Below are positions 14,957-22,105 of a DNA stretch of 64,000 nt, one piece after another. Position numbers and translations under genes: made by a program. How positions within the stretch are numbered: position 1 is the stretch's first letter; each line of letters starts with the position of its first letter. The stretch is taken from the NCBI GenBank assembly GCA_023391105.1, contig JAEWBO010000024.1:1-64000 (forward strand), given 5' to 3'. Source of the DNA: Bacillota bacterium (GTDB taxonomy: Bacteria > Bacillota > Clostridia > Christensenellales > SZUA-584). The notes beneath the pieces were generated by a model. The model had not been told where the DNA came from and searched no databases. It worked only from the letters and a program-made list of their open reading frames with translations.

Positions 14957-16913
14957 CATAGATACGTTTTTAGAAACAATCGCCATCAAAGAAGTATCGC
15001 CGTCCGATACTTTAATCAGCAGGACGGTGGAACAGTGCGGCAAAGTGCTGAAAACAAAAGAAAAGGAAACAAAGCTGGCAAAGCAGATAAAAAAGGCAGT
15101 GATGATCGCGGTTCCCGCGGCTGCGTTGCTGCTGATGGGCATATTTATCGGTTCGCAATTAAATTCGGCACACGGGAAAGCGGTGCAGGCTGCGTCTGCG
15201 TGCTTTACAGTTGATATCAATCCGAGCGTCTGCGTCAATGTGGATAAAGAGAGCAAAGTCACCGAACTTGTGGGACAGAACGAAGACGCGGCTGAGCTGA
15301 TTGAAAGGTTGGATTGTGTCGGCGAACCCGCTGCGGATGCGATATACCAGATTGTCGAACAAGCAAAAGACTTAGGCTACATCAGCGAACAAAATAAGTA
15401 TGTGCTGATTGGGAGCTTTGGTATCAGCGACGATGATGACACACTTGGTACACTTCAACAAATGCTTGAGAACAGCTTCGGAGATATGATTGACCTATTA
15501 ATCGTTTCAGGCACGCTGGAAGATAAGCTGCAAGCGGATTCAATCGATGTCTCCGCGGGGCTTTTTAAACTCAGCGAAATGGCACAAGGCGTGGATATTA
15601 ACAATGAAGATAAGGTTGAAGATGTGGTCGGAGAGATCAAGAATACCTACAGTGCCCCCGATTTGTCTGTCAAGGAGATCACTGGTGGTCTGACGCTCAA
15701 ATGGACGAAGCTTGATTTTGAATCGATGGGATACAACGGAGAAGTGACTTATGATGTTGTGGCGGCTGATACAGCGTCGGATGTGAAGAACTTCAATGCG
15801 CAGAGACTTCAGTCATTTACGTTCCAAGCATCGGGCAAGCAGACATTAAGCTGCAAGCTAACACCCAAAAACAGCGGCATCCCATCAGGAACAGTCAAAT
15901 ATTATGGCGTATATGTACATTACGGAAACGTCGCCAAGCTGTTCAGCAACGTTGTCAGCGCCAAAATGCCTGAAATCGTGACGTCCACACCAAAACCTGG
16001 TGCTTCGCCGATAGCGTCAGCTTCGCCGCTAATATCAACATCGCCGGAAGCACCGACTTCGCCGACGCAAGCGCCGCAGCCAGAGCAGGAACCGGTATTA
16101 ACAGGAAGCATTTCTGGAGACGCCGTGTTGATAAAGTGGCGTAAAGATACGTCTGAAACGTTTTCAGGATATAAAGTTGTGGCTTCTAAAACCAATCCGA
16201 ATCCAAAATACCCCGATGACGGGTACTTAAAATACATCACAAATAGAGACACCACGAGCATAAAGCTCTATGAAGGTACCAGCGGCCTCAAAGCAGGGAA
16301 AAGCTACTACTTTAGCGTGACGTATCTTTATAAGGACGGAAGCAAGGTGGCGGCCAACGCCGTTCAGCTGACAGTGCCCGGTAAAAAGAAGGCTGCTGCT
16401 CCGGTTGAGCCGACAACTGCACCGCCCTGCACGGAAGCGCCGCCCTGCACGGAAGCGCCGTCTTGTACGGAAGTGCCATCCTGCACGGAAGCCCCGCCTT
16501 GGACGGAAGGATATGTCTCAACGAGTATCGGCGGTTCGATGGACGGCAATACGGCTCGATTAAGCTGGAGCCAGATCAATCATCCGCAGTTCAACGGATA
16601 TAAAGTGGTGTGTTCGTTCTCCAATTCAAGCCCGAGCTATCCGAATGACGGCTACGTCAGGTGGATAACGGACGCTGGAAAGACAAGCTGCTCAGTAGAT
16701 ATGACGAAGATTTCAGGCTATGCGCCGGGCGCCACCTGCCACTTCGCCATCACTGCACTGTATGACAACCATAAAGTCAAGAAAACGGGTAATGCGATAT
16801 CGCTGGCGATGCCTGCGGAACCAGCGGTGCCTGCTCCTGAAACGGTGCCTGCTCCTGAAGCGGTGCCTGCTCCTGAAGCGGTGCCATGTGAACCTGAAAA
16901 TACATTTGGATGA
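14949..16913 (+). CDS. RsgI-like membrane anti-sigma factor with repeated extracellular domains
   Basis: A 654-residue single-pass protein. Residues 1-50 are a cytosolic helical part likely to hold the sigma factor; 51-69 span the membrane. Residues 83-160 match the RsgI-type juxtamembrane domain (FTVDINPSVCVNVDKESKV). Outside follow a fibronectin-like domain (about 237-340), a Ser/Pro-rich linker (341-380), two homologous domains of about 100 residues (381-477, with YPDDGYLKYIT; 521-622, with YPNDGYVRWIT), joined by a linker of five PPCTEA-type hexapeptides (490-520), and a PAPEAV tail. In cellulolytic clostridia RsgI-type proteins sense polysaccharide; the ligand here is unknown. ATG at 14949 follows GGAG at 10 nt. 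Confidence 0.85.
   Translation: MFDIDTFLETIAIKEVSPSDTLISRTVEQCGKVLKTKEKETKLAKQIKKAVMIAVPAAALLLMGIFIGSQLNSAHGKAVQAASACFTVDINPSVCVNVDKESKVTELVGQNEDAAELIERLDCVGEPAADAIYQIVEQAKDLGYISEQNKYVLIGSFGISDDDDTLGTLQQMLENSFGDMIDLLIVSGTLEDKLQADSIDVSAGLFKLSEMAQGVDINNEDKVEDVVGEIKNTYSAPDLSVKEITGGLTLKWTKLDFESMGYNGEVTYDVVAADTASDVKNFNAQRLQSFTFQASGKQTLSCKLTPKNSGIPSGTVKYYGVYVHYGNVAKLFSNVVSAKMPEIVTSTPKPGASPIASASPLISTSPEAPTSPTQAPQPEQEPVLTGSISGDAVLIKWRKDTSETFSGYKVVASKTNPNPKYPDDGYLKYITNRDTTSIKLYEGTSGLKAGKSYYFSVTYLYKDGSKVAANAVQLTVPGKKKAAAPVEPTTAPPCTEAPPCTEAPSCTEVPSCTEAPPWTEGYVSTSIGGSMDGNTARLSWSQINHPQFNGYKVVCSFSNSSPSYPNDGYVRWITDAGKTSCSVDMTKISGYAPGATCHFAITALYDNHKVKKTGNAISLAMPAEPAVPAPETVPAPEAVPAPEAVPCEPENTFG
16422..16511 (+). 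repeat. Five 18-bp tandem repeats in the anti-sigma gene
   Basis: Units of the type CCGCCCTGCACGGAAGCG, the first two identical and the later ones diverged, encode PPCTEA, PPCTEA, PSCTEV, PSCTEA, PPWTEG. They form the linker between the two outer homologous domains. Such arrays can change copy number by slippage without breaking the frame. Confidence 0.85.
16827..16883 (+). repeat. Three 18-bp tandem repeats at the 3' end of the anti-sigma gene
   Basis: Units GTGCCTGCTCCTGAAGCG (first with ACG) encode VPAPEA/T and give a Pro/Ala/Glu tail just before the stop codon. The unit length equals that of the 16422 array but the sequence differs. Confidence 0.85.
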
Positions 16914-17008
16914 AACTCACAGTCAATCTGTGCTAGGTAAAATTATTACATAGCGCGTTTGAAGCTAAAATGTGCCTTAACCCTGCCTTTCGGCAGTTAA
17001 ATGACGTC

Positions 17009-17046
17009 AGAGAGTGCGTGCCCCCAAGCGTGCTCTCTTTTTTCTT
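17009..17046 (+). terminator. Terminator of the sigma/anti-sigma operon
   Basis: The stem begins AGAGAG (17009-17014) / CTCTCT (17033-17038) and extends inward through G-U and G-C pairs; a run of T follows. A small CTGCC/GGCAG hairpin lies before it. The rest of the 16914-17184 gap shows only a TATAAT at 17151-17156, without a good -35, before the LuxR gene. Confidence 0.75.
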
Positions 17047-17184
17047 TATTGAACGTTAATCATTATTCAAGTAGAATAGCAGCGTTTTTAGTATATTGAA
17101 AAATGTTGTAAACAATTATCGAAACGCTATGCACGTCCAATAGGGGATGGTATAATTTTGGCATAATAGTTCGGAGGCGTGTGT

Positions 17185-18126
17185 GTGGGCATCCTATTTG
17201 ACGCAATACAGTTTATTGAAACATCTCTATTATCCTCAGCCGTGCTTTTTTCGATGATCATGTTTGTGAGAACAAAGGATCGATTAGCCGGACGCACATT
17301 AATGGTGCTGCTGCCGGTTGCCACTTTGCTTTTTCTTTCTTACATGTATAGCATAAATAGTCATGCCAATGGTCAGGAAACGAATACTGTGCCATGGCTG
17401 ACGCCGCTGTTCGCTCTTCTTGTCATCGCGCTGATCATGCTCTGTGTTCTGGCTGCCTGTTATTACGTGATACAGCTGTTTCCTATCTCTAGAAGCAAGA
17501 AGCGTGTCGCGCTGTTGTCCGCGACAGGAATAACGGGCATTCTTCTCATAATCACGGCGATACTTGTCATGTACATGTCCCGGGCAGATTTGACACAGTC
17601 GGTCACGACCGCTTTGTGGGCGTTTTATCCGCTTTGCTCAATCGCTTTGTTTATTGAAGCGCTGGCAGTGGCAGGCATGTATCGGAAAATTACCGATCCG
17701 CATAAACTGCGTCTCTCTAAATATTTTCTGATTGCATTTATCCCACAAGCAGCCTATTCAATCATTGACTTTTTTCTGCTTCGAAACATCTCTTTTCAGC
17801 TTACGCATATTTCATATGCCGTTTTTTCGGTCTTCGTGTTCGTTGATCTTTGTTCGTATTTTTTTAAACATTACAGCCATGAGCTTGATATATCGCCAAA
17901 AAAGGAAGACCTCAAAGGTAAGTTTGCGCTTAGTGACAGAGAATATGAAGTCATTGAGCTTCTTGCCAAAGGCATGACCAATCAAACCATATGCGAGACT
18001 CTTCACATCAGCGTTAATACCGTAAAATCTCATATCAAACGCATCTACAAAAAGCTAGGAATCGCTAACAGATTGCAGCTTATCAAACTTCTTGGCAACG
18101 GACATTCGCCAGATACCCACCAATAA
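17185..18126 (+). CDS. Seven-helix membrane protein with a C-terminal LuxR-type DNA-binding domain
   Basis: A 313-residue regulator anchored in the membrane. About seven hydrophobic helices fill residues 12-235 (for example LMVLLPVATLLFLSYMY and LFALLVIALIMLCVLAACYYV). Residues 248-305 are a GerE/LuxR helix-turn-helix: FALSDREYEVIELLAKGMTN then ISVNTVKSHIKRIYKKLGI. No receiver or sensor domain is recognisable, so the membrane part itself probably senses the signal. I choose the GTG at 17185, 7 nt after GGAGG. It lies directly upstream of the RND/MMPL exporter, on the same strand, and is the natural candidate for its regulator. Confidence 0.85.
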   Translation: MGILFDAIQFIETSLLSSAVLFSMIMFVRTKDRLAGRTLMVLLPVATLLFLSYMYSINSHANGQETNTVPWLTPLFALLVIALIMLCVLAACYYVIQLFPISRSKKRVALLSATGITGILLIITAILVMYMSRADLTQSVTTALWAFYPLCSIALFIEALAVAGMYRKITDPHKLRLSKYFLIAFIPQAAYSIIDFFLLRNISFQLTHISYAVFSVFVFVDLCSYFFKHYSHELDISPKKEDLKGKFALSDREYEVIELLAKGMTNQTICETLHISVNTVKSHIKRIYKKLGIANRLQLIKLLGNGHSPDTHQ

Positions 18127-18131
18127 AGCGC

Positions 18132-18153
18132 CATTCACCCGAAAGGGTGAATG
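18132..18153. promoter_or_regulatory. Perfect inverted repeat between the LuxR-type gene and the exporter
   Basis: Arms CATTCACCC and GGGTGAATG around GAAA form a 9-bp perfect stem with a GNRA-type loop, 5 nt after the LuxR stop codon and 102 nt before the exporter start. No T run follows on either strand, so it is not a standard terminator. It could be an operator or an RNA stability or processing hairpin. Confidence 0.5.
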
Positions 18154-18255
18154 AAAAATCACCCCAAAAAGTGTACATTTGCACGCCCATGGGTCATTGT
18201 GCATGCCTTTTTTCAGCAATATGATGTTCTTAGACAAAGAGAACGGAGAACATCA

Positions 18256-20334
18256 TTGAAAAAGCTGTTTGAAAATGCAATAAGAAAAAAGAAAACTGAT
18301 ATTATTTTATTTTTATGTGCTGCTGTGGTCAGTGCATTTTTAATGTTGGGCGTTGGGCAGAATTTCGATATGTCGGAATATCTGCCAGGGCACTCGGATT
18401 CCAAAATTGGCATCGACATTTTAAAAGACGAATACAGCTACAATGGCAGCGCATTAATGATGCTCGAAAACAAAAGCATCGTTGAGGTGCTGGGCGCCAA
18501 GGAAAGCTTAGAAGATATCAGCGGCATTGAAGCTGTCGTCTGGCTGGACGACGTGGCGGATTTAAAGCAGCCTGTTGAACTGATTGACGAGGAAGTGCGC
18601 AACAACTATTACAATAGTGGAAATGCTTTGCTTCAAATCGTCTTTACGGAAGATGATTATTCAAAGCAGACGCAAGGCGCCATCGATAATATTAAAGGCA
18701 TATTTGGTGATGACGTTATTTTATCGGGCAGTGCCATGGATGCGTACATGAATATCAGATCCATTAACGGTAATATGATGGGCAGCATCTCGATCGCGTT
18801 GGGTATTACGCTCATCATACTGTTTCTTACCACCAATTCGATTGCTGAGGTCATATTGTTTTTGTTGACGATGGGTGTGGCCGTCTTGCTAAACCTGGGT
18901 ACAAATGTGATTTTCGGCAAAATATCTTATATGACATTCGCATGCGCCGCTATTTTGCAGCTTGCGGTATCAATGGATTATTCTATATTCCTGCTTCATC
19001 GTTTCAGCTATGAGCGGCAGACGGAGAGCGATCCTGCAAAAGCCATGGTAAGAGCGCAAAGAGCATCCTTTGCGTCTATCATGTCCAGCGGAGCCACAAC
19101 GATCGTGGGATTTCTCGCGCTTGTCTTTATGAGCTATACGATGGGAGCGGATATGGGTCTGGTGCTTGCCAAAGGTATTGTTTTGAGCCTGCTCTGCGTG
19201 ATGCTGTTGCTTCCTGTGCTTGCGGTGCTTTTTGTGAAGTTTATTGATAAAACAACGCATAAACCATTGCTGCCCTCATTGAAAAGAGTGCAGCATATGT
19301 TGGGCGGCAAAGTCAAGTATGTGGTCATCGGTGTGCTCATCCTGGTCAGCGTGATTTCGTATATGGCGCAGAACAACAATACGTTCATGTATTCGTCGAG
19401 CGATGTGGGTGACGCAAAGCAAACCGAGATGAACGCCAAGATCCAAAACACATTCGGAGAGAGCAATAACTTTGTGGTGCTCGTGCCGCGCGGCAGTGAG
19501 ACGAGCGAATACGATATGGTGAGTAAGCTCGAGACACTGGATACCGTCAAGAGCGTGCAGGGGATATACGCGTTCATTGACCCGGCCACGCCGCAGGAGA
19601 TCGTTCCCGATTATTTACGGGATGAATTTTTAAGCGAAAACTATTCAAGATACATCGTGGAGGTGGATACCCCAATCGAAAGCGAAGAGGCAACACAAGC
19701 AGTCGAACAGATACGGCAGGTGGCGGCAGCGTATTTTGAACAACCGTATGTGACGGGGGCTTCGCCTGTGATCTATGATATCGCTCAAACCACGTCGGGA
19801 GATTTCTCGCTTGTGACGATTCTGTCCATGATATTCGTGGGGCTTATTATACTCGTCACTTTCCGATCACTGACGGTTCCCGTGATATTGCTTTTCATTA
19901 TTGAAACGTCCATATGGATCAACATGGCGATTCCTTATTTTCAGGGCATACCGATGATATTTTTGGGGTATATGATTGTCAGCGCCGTTCAGCTTGGGGC
20001 AACGATTGATTACGCGATACTTATGACGAACTACTATTTGGAAGGACGCAAAACGCTGGATAAGCGCGGCGCGGCGGACTATGCCGTGGAGAAAGCGGGT
20101 GCGTCGATTATGGTATCGGCGCTCGTTCTCGCGACAGCCGGCTTTGTGTTTGCCGGTTCGTTTACACAGGCAGCCATGGCGCAATTTGGCACATTGATCG
20201 GCAGAGGAGCGCTGCTTTCAGGGTTTCTCACGATATTTGTTTTGCCGCAGCTGCTGATAACGCTGGATGGCGTGATAAAGAAAACAACCTTAAAGAGAAA
20301 GCTGTTTAGAGGGAGACAACAGGATGAAATTTAA
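18256..20334 (+). CDS. RND/MMPL-family exporter
   Basis: A 692-residue membrane protein with the two-fold MMPL layout: helix 1 (about 14-33), an extracytoplasmic domain (34-175), five or six helices (about 178-345), helix 7 (near 372), a second extracytoplasmic domain (390-520) and the second helix bundle to about 675. The helix-4-type motif AVSMDYSIFLLHR and its second copy GATIDYAILMTNYY carry the acidic residue used for proton coupling. Substrate is unknown; relatives move lipids or hydrophobic peptides. I choose the TTG at 18256, 7 nt after CGGAG. The secreted heptad-repeat protein follows and is probably its partner. Confidence 0.88.
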   Translation: MKKLFENAIRKKKTDIILFLCAAVVSAFLMLGVGQNFDMSEYLPGHSDSKIGIDILKDEYSYNGSALMMLENKSIVEVLGAKESLEDISGIEAVVWLDDVADLKQPVELIDEEVRNNYYNSGNALLQIVFTEDDYSKQTQGAIDNIKGIFGDDVILSGSAMDAYMNIRSINGNMMGSISIALGITLIILFLTTNSIAEVILFLLTMGVAVLLNLGTNVIFGKISYMTFACAAILQLAVSMDYSIFLLHRFSYERQTESDPAKAMVRAQRASFASIMSSGATTIVGFLALVFMSYTMGADMGLVLAKGIVLSLLCVMLLLPVLAVLFVKFIDKTTHKPLLPSLKRVQHMLGGKVKYVVIGVLILVSVISYMAQNNNTFMYSSSDVGDAKQTEMNAKIQNTFGESNNFVVLVPRGSETSEYDMVSKLETLDTVKSVQGIYAFIDPATPQEIVPDYLRDEFLSENYSRYIVEVDTPIESEEATQAVEQIRQVAAAYFEQPYVTGASPVIYDIAQTTSGDFSLVTILSMIFVGLIILVTFRSLTVPVILLFIIETSIWINMAIPYFQGIPMIFLGYMIVSAVQLGATIDYAILMTNYYLEGRKTLDKRGAADYAVEKAGASIMVSALVLATAGFVFAGSFTQAAMAQFGTLIGRGALLSGFLTIFVLPQLLITLDGVIKKTTLKRKLFRGRQQDEI

Positions 20335-20428
20335 GAACTTTAGCGTATTGGCGACCGTATTTTTGACCTGTATTTCCGGTGACCGCATGAATAAAGAGAG
20401 TATTGGAGGCAAGCGTTATGAAGCTTAA
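20324..20428 (+). CDS. Possible 34-residue hydrophobic small protein
   Basis: An ATG overlapping the end of the exporter gene opens a 34-codon frame, MKFKNFSVLATVFLTCISGD then a polar tail, ending inside the start of the next gene. GGGAG lies 8 nt before the ATG, so it could be translated by coupling. It has one short hydrophobic stretch. It may instead be a leader frame that couples translation of the two large genes. There is no homology support. Confidence 0.25.
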   Translation: MKFKNFSVLATVFLTCISGDRMNKESIGGKRYEA

Positions 20429-22037
20429 AAAATGGATGACTGCTATGGGCGCGCTGACGATGAGCTTTGTGCTTTTCATGACACCAGTAATGGCGCAGGA
20501 GAATAGCAAAACCGAAACGGTTTATGCATCGCTGGATCATGACGGCAGTGTAAAAAACATGTACGTGGTCAATCATCTGCGTGGCAGCTATATAGACTAC
20601 GGGACATACACAGAGATTAAGAATCTGTCTACTTTGAGCGAACCGTCCATTGAGGGAGACAAGATTACCTTTCCGGATGAACCCACGGAGGATGGGCTAT
20701 ACTATCAGGGCACGACGACGGGCGAGCTGCCCTTGAGAATCGGATTTCGTTATTATATTGATGGCAATCTTGTGGATGCGGAAAGCCTCGCGGGTGCAAA
20801 CGGACATCTGAAAATACTAATGGATTACACAGCAAACGAAAGCTGTAATGAAGCTGTGCGAGAGGGCTTAATGACTCAGTTGACCGCGGTATTTAATACC
20901 GGAACGGCTTCAAATGTCAGCGCAGAGGATGCGTCGCTGGTGACTGTGGGTAACTCTGTGAATGTGAGCTATATCATCATGCCGGGTGAAAACGGCACGC
21001 TCGTGATGGAAGCGGATATTAAAAATTTTGAAATGGATCCGATCACAATCACGATGCTTAAGGGAGCGTTTTCAATATCGGGTGTGTCGGACAGCATAAG
21101 CGAATTTGAAAATGGTTTTGACGAAATGATAGATGGCGCAGATGAGATGGTGGATGGCACAACGGAGCTTAAGGATGGCATGAAGACACTGGCAGGCAAA
21201 GTGGGCAAACTCAGTGATGGCCTGGCACAGCTTGGCGCTTCGGGTGCTCTTATCGACGATGGCATGGCGCAGTATGAGGAAGCCTTGAAAACATACATAT
21301 CGGGGGTTCGGGGGGTGAAGACCGCTTCCGGTGATATTCGCTCTGGCCTCGAAGAATTGGCGGCAAACGGGTCGGCTGTATCAGCGGGCATTGCCGATGC
21401 AAGCGATAACCTTTCGGCGCTTGCGGGTAACAGCGCCCAATTAAAGGCACTTGCCGAGTCGCTTGCGGGAAGTCCGGACGAATCAGTCAAGGCACTGGCA
21501 AATGGCGTGTTGGAGCTGCTGGGTAACGTTCGTGGGCTCTCTGATGGGCTTAAGACGGCAAGCGGCGGTTTGGATTCCTATGTGGCCGGTGTGAACAAAA
21601 TGGCCAAAGGGTATGCGGCGTATGATGACGGTGTTGCTCAATTGGCGGATGGCGGTGCCCAGATAGTGTCGGGCTTCGGCGATTTGCACAGCGGTTTTAC
21701 ACCTTATCAACAGGGTGTATCGCAAAGCGCGGACGGCACAAACAAGCTTTATAAAGCGCTAAAAGGACTGCCTTCGAATGTTCAGGAGCTGATCGACGGG
21801 CAGATCGAGTTTAAAGATGGCATCGTAAGCGCGAAGGATGATATCAAAGAAAAGACGGACATATTCAACGGCGACAGTGAACCTGCTGTGTCGTTTGTAT
21901 CGCCTGATAAAAATCATCCCGATAGCGTCCAATACATATTGTCGACGCCGGGATTCAAAATCAAAAAAGCGCCGAAAGCAGAAGAAACAAAAAATGAGGA
22001 CGACTTTATGTCGCGGCTTGCCGATCTTTTTCGCTGA
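20418..22037 (+). CDS. Secreted heptad-repeat protein (YhgE/Pip-like repeat region)
   Basis: A 539-residue protein with a signal peptide (KLKKWM then a hydrophobic stretch, cleavage after VMA near residue 25). Residues 30-220 form a beta-rich part; about 225-480 contain repeated x3-L-x2-G units, such as ADEMVDGTTELKDGMKTLAG and YDDGVAQLADGGAQIVSG, the heptad pattern seen in YhgE/Pip phage-infection-protein homologues, giving a long extended rod. Unlike YhgE it has no membrane helices at the C-terminus. It follows the MMPL exporter, so an exported or periplasm-like partner of that transporter is likely. ATG at 20418 follows GGAGG. Confidence 0.8.
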   Translation: MKLKKWMTAMGALTMSFVLFMTPVMAQENSKTETVYASLDHDGSVKNMYVVNHLRGSYIDYGTYTEIKNLSTLSEPSIEGDKITFPDEPTEDGLYYQGTTTGELPLRIGFRYYIDGNLVDAESLAGANGHLKILMDYTANESCNEAVREGLMTQLTAVFNTGTASNVSAEDASLVTVGNSVNVSYIIMPGENGTLVMEADIKNFEMDPITITMLKGAFSISGVSDSISEFENGFDEMIDGADEMVDGTTELKDGMKTLAGKVGKLSDGLAQLGASGALIDDGMAQYEEALKTYISGVRGVKTASGDIRSGLEELAANGSAVSAGIADASDNLSALAGNSAQLKALAESLAGSPDESVKALANGVLELLGNVRGLSDGLKTASGGLDSYVAGVNKMAKGYAAYDDGVAQLADGGAQIVSGFGDLHSGFTPYQQGVSQSADGTNKLYKALKGLPSNVQELIDGQIEFKDGIVSAKDDIKEKTDIFNGDSEPAVSFVSPDKNHPDSVQYILSTPGFKIKKAPKAEETKNEDDFMSRLADLFR

Positions 22038-22051
22038 TCATTAAACTGCAT

Positions 22052-22105
22052 AAATAGCCGCCGGCTTCGTATAATAATCATACGGGGTCGGGAGGCTATT
22101 TTTTT
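22052..22105 (+). terminator. Terminator hairpin that includes the lonB ribosome binding site
   Basis: AAATAGCC (22052-22059) pairs with GGCTATT(T) (22094-22101), and inside it 22061-22072 (CCGGC...GTAT) pairs with 22079-22090 through Watson-Crick and G-U pairs. A seven-T run follows, directly before the lonB ATG. The lonB Shine-Dalgarno GGGAGG (22090-22095) is part of the 3' arm. A TATAAT (22070-22075) lies in the hairpin's upper part, but no good -35 is seen. Confidence 0.75.

Noticed and set aside
16422..16883. Regular 18-bp repeats considered as a CRISPR-like array
   Set aside because: Units are directly adjacent without spacers, keep the reading frame and encode protein linkers.
18151..18255. 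N-terminal extension of the exporter from an ATG at 18151
   Set aside because: The extension has no membrane or signal character, starts only 3 nt after a weak ribosome site within a hairpin, and the TTG at 18256 has a better site and gives the standard MMPL start.
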